Shown here: in pieces, positions 30,818 to 38,829 of the stretch | Layout: the number at the start of each line of letters is the position of its first letter | Numbering within the stretch: the stretch's first letter is position 1 | Assembly (NCBI GenBank): GCA_016200085.1 | Contig: JACQFL010000014.1 | Span: 1 to 64,000, forward strand | DNA length: 64,000 nucleotides | DNA from: Candidatus Rokuibacteriota bacterium | GTDB taxonomy: Bacteria; Methylomirabilota; Methylomirabilia; Rokubacteriales; CSP1-6 | Direction: 5' to 3' | Made by a program: the position numbers and the translations under genes | The notes under the pieces: model-generated | What the model was told of the DNA's origin: nothing | What the model saw: the letters and a program-made list of their open reading frames with translations, nothing else | The model's database searches: none

Positions 30818-32158
30818 GTGACCACCCCCTACACCGCCTACTCCGTCTCGTGGAACCTCACGCAGCGGTGCAACCTCGAGTGCGCGCACTGCTACATGTC
30901 GGCGTTCGCGGGGGCGGACACCCGGGGCGAGCTCTCCACGGACGAGTGCCGCCGGGTCATGGACGAGATCGCCCAGGTCAACCCCGACGTCTTCCTGATC
31001 CTCACCGGGGGCGAGCCGCTGCTCCGGCGCGACATCTGGGACCTCGCCGCCCACGCGGCGGACAAGAAGTTCACCACCGTCTTCGGCACCAACGGCGTGC
31101 TCCTGCGCGAGAAGGAGGCGAAGCTGATGCGCGAGCACCGGGTGCTCGGCGCGTCGATCAGCCTCGACTCGACCGACCGGGCCAAGCACGACGCCTTCCG
31201 CCACCTGCCCAACGCCTGGGACGCCGCGGTGCGCGCCACGCGCGTCCTCGCCGACGAGGGGCTGGACTTCTCGCTCCACATGTCGGTCACCGACTGGAAC
31301 GTGGCCGAGGTCCCCGCGATGATCGACCTCGCGCGCGAGCTCGGGGCGAAGGTCCTCAACTTCTTCTTCCTCGTGCGCACCGGCCGCGGGCGCGACCTGA
31401 CCGACATCGACGCCGCCGCCTACGAGCGGATCCTGACGTATCTCGCCAACGTCCAGGGCGTGGGGCAGGGACCGTCGGAGACGGCCCCCGCCGGGGGCTC
31501 CCGGTTCGAGGATCCCTGGTCGACGCCGGTGGGGCGCGCCGACGGCCTCCTCATCCGGGCGAAGTGCGCGCCGCACTTCCGGCGCATCCTCTGGCAGCTC
31601 AACCCGTCGTCGCCCCTGCTGAAGAACTACGCCCACGGCTCCTGCCCGGCGGGCAAGTACTACTGCCGCATCACGCCCGAGGGCGACGTCACCCCGTGCC
31701 CGTACATGCCCGTGGCCGCCGGCAACCTGCGCGCCTCGTCGTTCACCGATCTCTGGCGCGGCGCCCCCGTGTTCGACGACCTGCGCGAGCCCCGGCTCGG
31801 CGGGCGCTGCGGCGCCTGCGAGTTCTCGAAGATCTGCGGCGGGTGCCGGTGCCGCGCCTACGCGACCTACGGCGACTACCTGGCCGAGGACCCCGCGTGC
31901 GGCTACCAGCCCGGCGCTCACGGCGGCGCCGTCATCGACCTGCCCGCCTCGGTCACCTTCGGGTTGCCCGTCGACTGCGCGCTGACGTGGGACGTGGCGG
32001 CCCGCGAGCGGCTCGCCGCCATCCCGTCGTTCGCGCGCGGGATGGTCGTGAAGGCCGTGGAGGCCTACGCGCGCGGGCGGGGCGACACGGTGGTGACGAC
32101 GGACCTGCTCGCCGACGTGCGGCGCCGCTGGGGCGGACGCTTCCGGCCGCAGCCATGA
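30818..32158 (+). CDS. Radical SAM/SPASM protein with C-terminal PCP_red domain
   Basis: 446 residues. The radical SAM cluster motif is C18, C22 and C25 (CNLECAHCYM), with GGEPLLR. A SPASM-type Cys region (CPAGKYYCRITPEGDVTPCP, then CGACEFSKICGGCRC) binds extra iron-sulfur clusters, as in haem-synthesis enzymes of the NirJ/AhbD group. From W391 a PCP_red domain follows (WDVAARERLAAIPSFARGM). The GTG start lies 14 bases after the previous gene and the stop overlaps the next ATG. The reaction is not known; haem or peptide-cofactor modification is the best-supported guess. Confidence 0.85.
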   Translation: MTTPYTAYSVSWNLTQRCNLECAHCYMSAFAGADTRGELSTDECRRVMDEIAQVNPDVFLILTGGEPLLRRDIWDLAAHAADKKFTTVFGTNGVLLREKEAKLMREHRVLGASISLDSTDRAKHDAFRHLPNAWDAAVRATRVLADEGLDFSLHMSVTDWNVAEVPAMIDLARELGAKVLNFFFLVRTGRGRDLTDIDAAAYERILTYLANVQGVGQGPSETAPAGGSRFEDPWSTPVGRADGLLIRAKCAPHFRRILWQLNPSSPLLKNYAHGSCPAGKYYCRITPEGDVTPCPYMPVAAGNLRASSFTDLWRGAPVFDDLREPRLGGRCGACEFSKICGGCRCRAYATYGDYLAEDPACGYQPGAHGGAVIDLPASVTFGLPVDCALTWDVAARERLAAIPSFARGMVVKAVEAYARGRGDTVVTTDLLADVRRRWGGRFRPQP

Positions 32159-32610
32159 TCTCCCCGCCTCCGGTGGACATCGACGCCCGCTTCCGCACGG
32201 CGGCCTGGACGTACTTCGTCTACGGCGTGCTCTACTGGAGCGTCGCCCTCTACCTGCAGCTCACGGTCTTGCCGGTGCGCGGCGGCCTGCTCTTCTGGTT
32301 CGGCGTCGGCGCCGCGGTGGCCGTCGGCGTCCCGTGGCTGCTGGCGCGCCGGCGGCCGGGGTTCGAGCGCTGGGTCCTGTCGCGGCGGGACTTCGCGCGG
32401 CTGCTGACCGTCCTCGTCGCCGCGCGCGCCCTGATCGTCGCCTCGATCGCCGTGCACGGCCCGCTGTCGATGCGGATGCCGAGCATGGGGGCCGGCGTGC
32501 CGGCGAGCCAGGGCGGCGCGTGGATCATGGCCGCCGCGGCCGCCATCACCGCCGGCGTCCTCGCGCGCGCGGCGTGGTCGCGCGACGAGCGCGCGGGGCC
32601 TCGGGCATGA
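32155..32610 (+). CDS. Small integral membrane protein in the PCP_red cluster
   Basis: 151 residues with about four hydrophobic helices (TYFVYGVLYWSVALYLQL, LLFWFGVGAAVAVGVPWLL, LLTVLVAARALIVASIAV and WIMAAAAAITAGVLA). Both ends overlap neighbours by four bases, so it is translated with the radical SAM and Mrp-like genes. No family is recognised. It could anchor or feed a membrane substrate of the cluster, but this is inferred only from the coupling. Confidence 0.65.
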   Translation: MISPPPVDIDARFRTAAWTYFVYGVLYWSVALYLQLTVLPVRGGLLFWFGVGAAVAVGVPWLLARRRPGFERWVLSRRDFARLLTVLVAARALIVASIAVHGPLSMRMPSMGAGVPASQGGAWIMAAAAAITAGVLARAAWSRDERAGPRA

Positions 32611-33509
32611 GCCCGGCGCACAAGCGCTATCGAGACATCACCGGCGACGGCGGCTCCGACGTCGTCGGGCAGGTCACCGCGCAGCAGGCGCGCCTGCGCG
32701 AGCGCATGGCCGCGATCCGCTCGGTGGTGGCCGTGGTCTCGGGCAAGGGCGGGGTGGGGAAGTCCACCGTCACCGCCAACCTGGCCGCGTGCTTCGCGCG
32801 CGACGGGCTGCGCGTGGGCGTGCTCGACGCCGATCTCAACGGTCCGAGCATGGCGAAGATGATGGGGGTCCGCGGCCGCTCGCTCGTCGTCGCGGGCGGC
32901 GCCATCGAGCCGCCGGCCTCCCGCCTCGGCGTGAAGGTCATGTCGATGGACCTGCTGCTGCCGTCCGACGACGCCCCGCTGACCTGGGAGGCCGCCACCC
33001 AGGACGAGGCCTACACGTGGCGCGGGACCATGGAGGCGAACGCGCTGCGCGAGTTCCTGGCCGACACGCGCTGGGGCGCGCTCGACGTGCTGCTGGTCGA
33101 CCTGCCACCGGGCACGGACCGCCTGGCCACCGTCGCCTCGGTGGTTCCCGTCCTCGCGGGCACGATCGTGGTGACCATTGCCTCGGAGGTCGCCCACCTG
33201 ATCGTGAAGAAGTCGATCACCGCGGCGCGCCAGGCTCGTGCCCGCGTGCTGGGTCTCGTCGAGAACATGGCCGGTCTCTTCTCCGGCCCCGACGGCGCCC
33301 GCCTGGCGTGCGAGGCCGGGATCCCGCTGCTCGGCAGCGTGCCCTTCGACCGGGCGATGGCGGAGGCCGCGGATCGGGGCGAGTCGTTCATCGAGCGCGC
33401 TCCCGACAGCGCCGCCGCACGGGCCATGCTCGCCGCCGCCGCCGCCGTCCGCGCCGCCCTCGCCCTTCGCTCGAGCGATCTGCCGCTCGCTCCCCCCGCT
33501 GTCGATTGA
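32607..33509 (+). CDS. Mrp/NBP35-like P-loop ATPase lacking the CxxC
   Basis: 300 residues with the deviant Walker A GKGGVGKST near residue 49, DADLNGPS, and the Walker B-like DLPPGTDR of Mrp/ApbC iron-sulfur carriers. The usual CPxC after VENM is missing: the sequence reads VENMAGLFSGPDGARLAC. There is no DUF59 domain. It may be a regulatory or targeting ATPase rather than a cluster carrier. It overlaps both neighbours and probably serves the radical SAM/PCP_red proteins encoded upstream. Confidence 0.85.
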   Translation: MSPAHKRYRDITGDGGSDVVGQVTAQQARLRERMAAIRSVVAVVSGKGGVGKSTVTANLAACFARDGLRVGVLDADLNGPSMAKMMGVRGRSLVVAGGAIEPPASRLGVKVMSMDLLLPSDDAPLTWEAATQDEAYTWRGTMEANALREFLADTRWGALDVLLVDLPPGTDRLATVASVVPVLAGTIVVTIASEVAHLIVKKSITAARQARARVLGLVENMAGLFSGPDGARLACEAGIPLLGSVPFDRAMAEAADRGESFIERAPDSAAARAMLAAAAAVRAALALRSSDLPLAPPAVD

Positions 33510-34021
33510 TGCGCGCGCGGTTCTGCCTGGCCTGCGGCGGCCGGCTCGTCGATGCCCGCGAGGGCCGCCACCTGCGGCGGCGGTGCCGTCGGTGCGGGTG
33601 GACGTTCTACGACAATCCCGTGCCTGCCTGCGCCGCGGTGATCCTCCGCCGGCACCGCGTGCTCCTGGTGCTCCGCGCGCGTCCGCCCCACGCGGGGACG
33701 TGGGATCTGCCGGGAGGGTTCCTCGAAGCGGGCGAGCACCCCATGGTCGGGCTGAAGAGGGAGCTGCGCGAGGAGCTCGGGGTGGGCCTCGGCCGCGCGC
33801 GGCTGACGGGCGTGGTCGTCGACCGGTACGGCCGCGGCGGGTTTCCCGTTCTGGCCTTCGTCTACCGGGTGACCCTGGCTCCGGGGCCGATCCGCCCCGC
33901 CGACGACGTCGCGGACGCCCGCTGGTTCCCGATCCAGGCGATCCCGCTCTCGAGGGTCGGCTTCCCCTCGATCCGCCGGGCGCTGCGCGCCCTCGCGCGC
34001 GCGACCGCTACCCGCAGCTGA
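33509..34021 (+). CDS. Nudix hydrolase with N-terminal zinc ribbon
   Basis: 170 residues. An N-terminal ribbon (CLACGG ... CRRCGW) resembles that of NudC-type and ADP-ribose Nudix proteins, followed by the Nudix box GGFLEAGEHPMVGLKRELREE. Such enzymes hydrolyse nucleoside diphosphate derivatives. Its ATG overlaps the stop of the Mrp-like gene by one base, placing it at the end of that transcript, but no functional link is evident. The 3' end overlaps the convergent gene by 14 bases. Confidence 0.88.
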   Translation: MRARFCLACGGRLVDAREGRHLRRRCRRCGWTFYDNPVPACAAVILRRHRVLLVLRARPPHAGTWDLPGGFLEAGEHPMVGLKRELREELGVGLGRARLTGVVVDRYGRGGFPVLAFVYRVTLAPGPIRPADDVADARWFPIQAIPLSRVGFPSIRRALRALARATATRS

Positions 34022-34718
34022 TGCCGGGGTCCAGCTGGTAGTTCGCCACCTTGAACGTGCTGACGAAGTTGTCGTCCCAGGCCGTCACCCGCAGCTGACC
34101 GATCGCGCGCTCGCCGTCCCAGGCCAGGACCCGGGCGGTATCCGCCAGCGTGCCGACCGGCAGCCGGCCCGCCAGGAAGTCCGCCACCAGCGACTTCGGC
34201 ATGAATGCCGCGATCGTCTCGTGGATCGGCCGGTCCCCCGACGATCCCCGGGCCCCTTGCTTCCGCCACTCGAGCACCACGCTGTACCCGTCGAGGAGCG
34301 GATCCGAGATGAGCGTGGCGTCGGCCGCGTTCATCCGCCTGAGCATGGCGCCCACGTAGCGCGAGAACATCGCCGAGGCCCGGTCCTCGAGGGAGAGCTT
34401 GCCGAACTCCGGCGAGGTGTCCTGCTCGATGTACAGCCGGATGGCCAGGAAGCGGTCGTCCTGGGTGACGCCCCGGGGACGGAAGAAGCCGATGCTGTGC
34501 TGCCGCACCTCCACCCACGGGATGCAGTGATAGATGCCCGCGTTCAGCGCCCGCAGACCGCGGACGTGCCGCTGGGCGAGGGTGCGGGCCTTGTCGGAGG
34601 TGTGCTGGTCGGCGGGGAGGAGACGGTCGTCGGCGGGCTGAGCCAGCGTCGCGCCCGTCGCACCCAGCACGGCGAGCGCGGCGAGCGCGGCGACGGCGCG
34701 GCGTCTCCTACCGCTCAA
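34008..34718 (-). CDS. Secreted protein of unknown function
   Basis: 236 residues with a signal peptide (RRAVAALAALAVLGATGATLAQ). The mature part contains two cysteines (GIYHCIPW and a terminal SCG) that could form a disulfide, and AWDDNFVSTFKVANYQLDPG near the end. I do not recognise the family. It starts within the last codons of the lipoprotein gene upstream, forming a two-gene operon. It is probably periplasmic. Confidence 0.65.
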   Translation of the reverse strand: MSGRRRRAVAALAALAVLGATGATLAQPADDRLLPADQHTSDKARTLAQRHVRGLRALNAGIYHCIPWVEVRQHSIGFFRPRGVTQDDRFLAIRLYIEQDTSPEFGKLSLEDRASAMFSRYVGAMLRRMNAADATLISDPLLDGYSVVLEWRKQGARGSSGDRPIHETIAAFMPKSLVADFLAGRLPVGTLADTARVLAWDGERAIGQLRVTAWDDNFVSTFKVANYQLDPGISCG

Positions 34719-34965
34719 GGATCTGCTCTTGACCGACGGTGATCGGCTTGCCCCACCACGCCTCGTCGCGGGCGAGCGCGACGTCGGTGCGCGTCACCCT
34801 CGGTGTGCCGCCCTCCGTGTTGCGCAAGGAGAAGCCCATGTGCTTGGCCGACGCGAAGTGCGCTCCATGCGACTTCCACGTCGCCCACTCTTCACCGGTG
34901 GCGCAGCCGGTCGCAGCGAGGAGCACACCACCGAGCAACAGGACCGACAGACGATGGCTCGACAT
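34708..34965 (-). CDS. Small lipoprotein
   Basis: 85 residues with a lipoprotein signal (LLLGGVLLAATGC) and a short polar mature part. The chosen ATG is preceded by GGAGGGAACGTC; an in-frame start eight codons upstream is less likely. A good promoter lies upstream (35005-35033). It overlaps the next gene by 11 bases. The function is not recognised. Confidence 0.7.
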   Translation of the reverse strand: MSSHRLSVLLLGGVLLAATGCATGEEWATWKSHGAHFASAKHMGFSLRNTEGGTPRVTRTDVALARDEAWWGKPITVGQEQILER

Positions 34966-35004
34966 GACGTTCCCTCCGGGAAGAATCACTGCCGCAGCAG
35001 CCCA

Positions 35005-35033
35005 ATGCTACTGGGTGGAACCGGGGCGGTCAA
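35005..35033 (-). promoter_or_regulatory. Promoter for the lipoprotein/secreted protein operon
   Basis: On the minus strand TTGACC (35033-35028) is followed after exactly 17 bases by TAGCAT (35010-35005). This is one of the better sigma-70-like promoters in the window, 40 bp upstream of the lipoprotein ATG. The divergent PAC2 gene starts at 35080. Confidence 0.5.
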
Positions 35034-35079
35034 CCACCGGCGCGCGCAGCGACGACGTGATAGACTCGGCTCACAGCCC

Positions 35080-35964
35080 ATGGACCGACTGAAGATCCTC
35101 TCCGTGCCGCCGGCCCTCCGGCGACCGATCCTCATCATGGCCTTCACGGGGTGGAACGACGCGGCCGAATCGGCCACCACCGCCGCGCGCTACCTGTCGG
35201 CCTCGTTCCACGGCGAGAAGTTCGCCGAGATCGATCCCGAGGAGTTCTACAACTTCAGCCTGTCGCGGCCCTACGTGCGCTACAAGAGCGGCTCCGAGAC
35301 CGAGCGCGAGATCATCTGGCCGTTCACCGAGTTCTCGGTGTGCCAGGCGCCCGAGCTCTCGCGTGATTTCGTCGTCGGGGTGGCCCCCGAGCCACACCTG
35401 CGCTGGCGCACCTACTGCGAGGACGTGATGACGCTCGCCGAGCAGTGCCGGATCACCCTCGTGCTCACCCTCGGCGCGCTGCTCGCCGAGGTGCCCCACA
35501 CCCGCCCCATCCGGCTCTCCGGCAACGCCTCGGATCCCGAGATGGCGGCCCGGCTGGGCACGCGGCCGTCGCGGTACGAGGGCCCCACCGGCATCGTCGG
35601 GGTGCTCGGCACCGCCAGCCGCGAGCGCGGGCTGGCGACGGCCACCCTCTGGGCCAACGTCCCGCACTACATCTCGGGCATCGAGAACCCGAAGGCGACC
35701 CTGGCGCTCGTGCGCCGCGTGCTGCCCCTGGTCGGCGCCGACACCGACACCAGCGACCTCGAGGACGCCGGGCGCCAGTTCGACCAGAACCTCAAGGAGA
35801 TCGTCAGCCAGAACGCGAAGATCGCCGGCTACGTCAAGAAGCTGGAGGCCCGGGCCAGCGAGGACGAGGAAGAGCAGCCGACGCGCCCCGCGAGCGATCT
35901 GCCGCCAGCGTCCGAGCTGGTCGCGGAGATCGAGCAGTTCCTGCGCCAGCAACGCCCCGAGTAG
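35080..35964 (+). CDS. PAC2 family protein
   Basis: 294 residues matching the PAC2 (proteasome assembly chaperone 2-like) family: MAFTGWNDAAESATTAARYL near the start, the central TLGALLAEVPHTRP, and GPTGIVGVLG. A charged C-terminal tail (ASEDEEEQPTRP and a final helix) extends beyond the domain. Bacterial PAC2 proteins are widespread and uncharacterised. A TAGACT box lies 13 bp upstream of the ATG. The M23 peptidase follows directly. Confidence 0.88.
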   Translation: MDRLKILSVPPALRRPILIMAFTGWNDAAESATTAARYLSASFHGEKFAEIDPEEFYNFSLSRPYVRYKSGSETEREIIWPFTEFSVCQAPELSRDFVVGVAPEPHLRWRTYCEDVMTLAEQCRITLVLTLGALLAEVPHTRPIRLSGNASDPEMAARLGTRPSRYEGPTGIVGVLGTASRERGLATATLWANVPHYISGIENPKATLALVRRVLPLVGADTDTSDLEDAGRQFDQNLKEIVSQNAKIAGYVKKLEARASEDEEEQPTRPASDLPPASELVAEIEQFLRQQRPE

Positions 35965-36848
35965 CCCGCCGCCTCGCGCGCGCCCTCGCCGGCGCCGCCC
36001 TCGTCCTGCTCGCTCCGCCCGCGACGCCCCCGTCCGCCGCCACCGAGCGGATCGCCGTGATCTGGCACCCGCCACGCGTGTACCAGGGTCAGGCGGTCTG
36101 GCTCCACCTCCGCGGGGTGCGCGAGGACGCCACGGTCGAGGGCGCGATCGGTGGCCGCCCACTCCGGCTGTTTCCCTATGCCGGCGGGCAGGCGGCGGTG
36201 GTGGGCTTCGACCTCGAGACGAAGCCAGGGCCGCAGGCGTGGCGGATCGCGGTGCTGGAGCCCGGGCGCGACCCGCGCACGCTCACGGGCTCGCTCCGCC
36301 TGCACCGGCGCGAGTTCCCCGTCCAGCGGCTGACCGTGGCCCCGGGCATGGTGGATCTCGATCCGGAGACCGAGCGGCGGGCCGTCGCCGAGAGCGAGCG
36401 GCTGCAGACCCTCTTTCGCATGACGACGGCGGAGCGCCTCTGGCGCGGCCGGTTCGTGCTGCCGATGGCCGGGAAGGAGCCGGGCACGGGCTTCGGGGCC
36501 CGCCGCGTGATCAACGGCAAGCCGCGCTCTCCCCATGGCGGCACCGACTACCCCGCGCCCGTCGGGACGCCGGTCGTGGTCGCCAATGCCGGCCGCGTCG
36601 CCGCCGTCGGCGAGCACTTCTTCCCGGGTCGTCTCGTCATCGTCGACCACGGCCTGGGCCTCTACACCCTCTACTTTCACCTCGACCAGGTGGCCGTGGC
36701 CGCCGGCGACCGCGTGGACCGCGGACAGCCGCTGGGGACCGTCGGGGCCACCGGCCGTGTGACGGGACCGAACCTGCACTTCGGCGTCCAGGTCGGTCCC
36801 GCCCGGGTCGACCCGGCGAGCCTGCTGAGCCTCGACGTCCGGGATTGA
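35961..36848 (+). CDS. M23 family (LytM-type) metallopeptidase, start uncertain
   Basis: About 295 residues. A signal-like segment (LARALAGAALVLLAPPATPPSA) leads into a beta-rich N-terminal domain and a C-terminal LytM domain with the zinc ligands of HGGTD and LHFGV and a central YTLYFHLDQV. These enzymes cut peptidoglycan cross-links or regulate amidases. No ATG, GTG or TTG precedes the signal-like segment in frame; the first in-frame GTG is at 36057, which would remove it. The start given is only the frame entry next to the PAC2 stop. Confidence 0.75.
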   Translation, partial: VARRLARALAGAALVLLAPPATPPSAATERIAVIWHPPRVYQGQAVWLHLRGVREDATVEGAIGGRPLRLFPYAGGQAAVVGFDLETKPGPQAWRIAVLEPGRDPRTLTGSLRLHRREFPVQRLTVAPGMVDLDPETERRAVAESERLQTLFRMTTAERLWRGRFVLPMAGKEPGTGFGARRVINGKPRSPHGGTDYPAPVGTPVVVANAGRVAAVGEHFFPGRLVIVDHGLGLYTLYFHLDQVAVAAGDRVDRGQPLGTVGATGRVTGPNLHFGVQVGPARVDPASLLSLDVRD

Positions 36849-36853
36849 TTCAA

Positions 36854-36887
36854 GATCGGGGGGAGCGCTGCGCTGCTCCCCCCGATG
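36854..36887 (+). terminator. Hairpin after the M23 peptidase gene
   Basis: ATCGGGGGGAGC (36855-36866) and GCTCCCCCCGAT (36875-36886) form a perfect 12-bp stem with an 8-nt loop, starting seven bases after the stop codon. There is no T run. Position and stability suggest a terminator or mRNA 3'-end stabiliser. Confidence 0.5.
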
Positions 36888-36989
36888 GCCCCCCATCGCG
36901 CGACGGCTTTCGCGTGAAATGCTGGACGCCTGCCGTGCCGGCGCCCGAGCCGTGCTGTTTCCTCCGCGCGGGCTTCCTGCGCGCGGGCT

Positions 36990-37328
36990 CTAGCGTCGGC
37001 GCTTGCGCGCGGGCTTGCGGGCCTTCGCCCGGGGCTTGGCCGCCTTCTTGGCCGGACGTCGGCGGGCGGTCGCCTTCTTCTTCGTCGGCTTCCGGGCCGC
37101 CGGCTTCTTCGCCGCCGGCTTGCGGGCTGCCGGCTTGGCGGCGGCTGGCTTGGGTGCTGCCGGCTTGGCGGCGGCCGGCTTGGGCGCCGCCGGCCTGGCG
37201 GCGGGGCGCCGTGGCGCGGCGGCTGGCGGCGCGGCGGGTGCAGGTGGAGCCGGAGCCGGCGTCTCCCAGGCCGGCGGCGTGTGGGGGGTGTGCATCGGAA
37301 CCTGTTCGTCGCCGTTCAGACGCTCCAT
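36990..37328 (-). CDS. Histone H1-like Lys/Ala/Pro-rich protein
   Basis: 112 residues of very low complexity. A Pro/Ala-rich N-terminal part is followed by repeated KPAA and KPAAAKP units and a strongly basic C terminus (KKKATARRRPAKK, KPARKRRR). This composition matches bacterial histone H1-like and AlgP/Hc1-type nucleoid proteins, which bind DNA without sequence specificity. GC-rich codon repeats give a long open frame on the other strand, but the basic product reads as the real one. Confidence 0.7.
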   Translation of the reverse strand: MERLNGDEQVPMHTPHTPPAWETPAPAPPAPAAPPAAAPRRPAARPAAPKPAAAKPAAPKPAAAKPAARKPAAKKPAARKPTKKKATARRRPAKKAAKPRAKARKPARKRRR

Positions 37329-37414
37329 GGTGGCCTCCCCGGGCCGTCGCGTGCGCGGACGCCCGCGCTAAGGTGCGCGCCAAAGCGACGGCGCGCAAGA
37401 GGGAAGATTGGTGG

Positions 37415-38368
37415 TCAGACGCGGACGCTCGCGCGCAGCCGGCCGGCGTCGCGGGCCAGCGCGGCGTTCGACCACACGGTGAGCGCCGAGCGGACCAGGA
37501 TCGCGCGCACGGCCTCGCGCGGGATCTTGACGGGCGCCGCCGCGACGAGCGGGTTGGGGTGCTCGCCGAGGGCGACGAGCGTGGCCAGCCCGATGAGCAG
37601 TGGCCACGCGCAGGCCAGCCGCATGCGCCACTCGGCGCGCGGGATCGCGTAGGTGTAGCGCCAGCCGGCGTCGTAGTGGTCGAGCGTGACGCCGATCAAC
37701 CGGGCGAGGAGCGGCCGCGCCCGCCGCGCGCCGTCGGCGGTGAGGACGTCGGCCGGGGCCAGGCCCAGCGCCGCGAGCTCCTTGGCCGGCAGGTAGCAGC
37801 GGCCGCGGCGCAGATCCCCGGGCACGTCGCGGAGCACGTTGGTCATCTGCAGGGCCTTGCCGAAGCGCGCGCCCAGCGCGCTCATCTCGCGGCGCGGCCA
37901 CGGGCGCAGGCGCGGCCGGTGCGCGCAGTGGATCGCCGTCCAGAACGGCCCGACGCAGCCGGCGACGAGGTAGGTGTACTCGTCCAGCTCCTCGAGGGTC
38001 TCGAGCGCCGCCAGGTCGGCGACGCCGTCGCCCGGAAACCGGGTCAGGTCGAGCGCCATGCCCGACGTGAGCGTCGCGAGCACGCGCTGCACCTCGGCGC
38101 GATCGCGGTCGGGCAGGCTCGCCAGCAGGCCCACCGCGTCGCTCACGCGCTCGAGGAGCCGCCGCTCGACGCCGTTCGGCTGATGGTGCACGCAGGCTCG
38201 CAGCACGCCGCTCACGTCGGCGGGCGCGCCGTCGAAGACGCGCCGGAGGGTCTCGAGGTGGCGCAGCCGCTCCTCGCGCGGGACCAGCCGCGTGTCGGCG
38301 ACGGTGTCTGCGGCACGCGCGAGCAGGTAGGCGAGGGTGACCGGCTCGCGGACGTCGGCCGGGAGCAC
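37415..38368 (-). CDS. Squalene/phytoene synthase family protein
   Basis: At least 317 residues. The first aspartate-rich motif (ARAADTVADT) and the second (TNVLRDVPGDLRRGRCYLP) of trans-isoprenyl head-to-head synthases are present. The order of conserved segments fits a squalene synthase-like protein condensing two prenyl diphosphates. The GTG used as start lies inside a conserved segment: the open frame continues upstream through DLLREVSRSFYLSIR to about 38434 without an ATG or GTG, so the N terminus is unresolved. No other terpenoid or hopanoid gene lies nearby. Confidence 0.82.
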   Translation of the reverse strand: MLPADVREPVTLAYLLARAADTVADTRLVPREERLRHLETLRRVFDGAPADVSGVLRACVHHQPNGVERRLLERVSDAVGLLASLPDRDRAEVQRVLATLTSGMALDLTRFPGDGVADLAALETLEELDEYTYLVAGCVGPFWTAIHCAHRPRLRPWPRREMSALGARFGKALQMTNVLRDVPGDLRRGRCYLPAKELAALGLAPADVLTADGARRARPLLARLIGVTLDHYDAGWRYTYAIPRAEWRMRLACAWPLLIGLATLVALGEHPNPLVAAAPVKIPREAVRAILVRSALTVWSNAALARDAGRLRASVRV

Positions 38369-38450
38369 GCGGATCGAGAGGTAGAAGCTGCGGCTGACCT
38401 CGCGCAGGAGGTCGCCGAGCAGCGCGAACGCCTGGCGGGGGTGTCCCGGC

Positions 38451-38744
38451 CTAGTCGCGGTCGAAGATCCTCGGCGGCGGGTCCGGCGAGTCCTTGGCCT
38501 TCTTGAGACCTTCCTGGAACTTCCGGTCCAGGAGCTTCGACTTCTGCCCCTCCGCGGCCATCTGCCGGCGGAAGCGCTCCTCGCGCTCGGCCGACTTCGA
38601 CTTGAGGATGTCGAAGGCGCCCCCGAGGTCGCCGACGGTGCGCCTGGGCGGCGGCGCCTCGTGCGCCACCACGGCCGCGAGATCGGCGTCGATGGTGAGC
38701 TTCGCCTGGCAACACGGGCACTCGACGCGGAACGTCGTGGCCAT
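38451..38744 (-). CDS. Small protein with one CxCC cysteine knuckle
   Basis: 97 residues. The N terminus (MATTFRVECPCCQAKLTID) looks like half of a zinc ribbon; the remainder is charged and helical (SAEREERFRRQM, DRKFQEGLKKAKD). Only one cysteine cluster is present, so dimeric metal binding would be needed. The family is not recognised. The ATG was chosen over one six codons upstream because it begins the conserved-looking ribbon. Confidence 0.6.
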   Translation of the reverse strand: MATTFRVECPCCQAKLTIDADLAAVVAHEAPPPRRTVGDLGGAFDILKSKSAEREERFRRQMAAEGQKSKLLDRKFQEGLKKAKDSPDPPPRIFDRD

Positions 38745-38829
38745 CGCGGCTGAGGCTACCACGTTTTCCCGGGCCGCGGAGCGGCTGCTAGACTCGGCCG
38801 CATCACCAGGGGCGAGGAGGCGGCACGCG

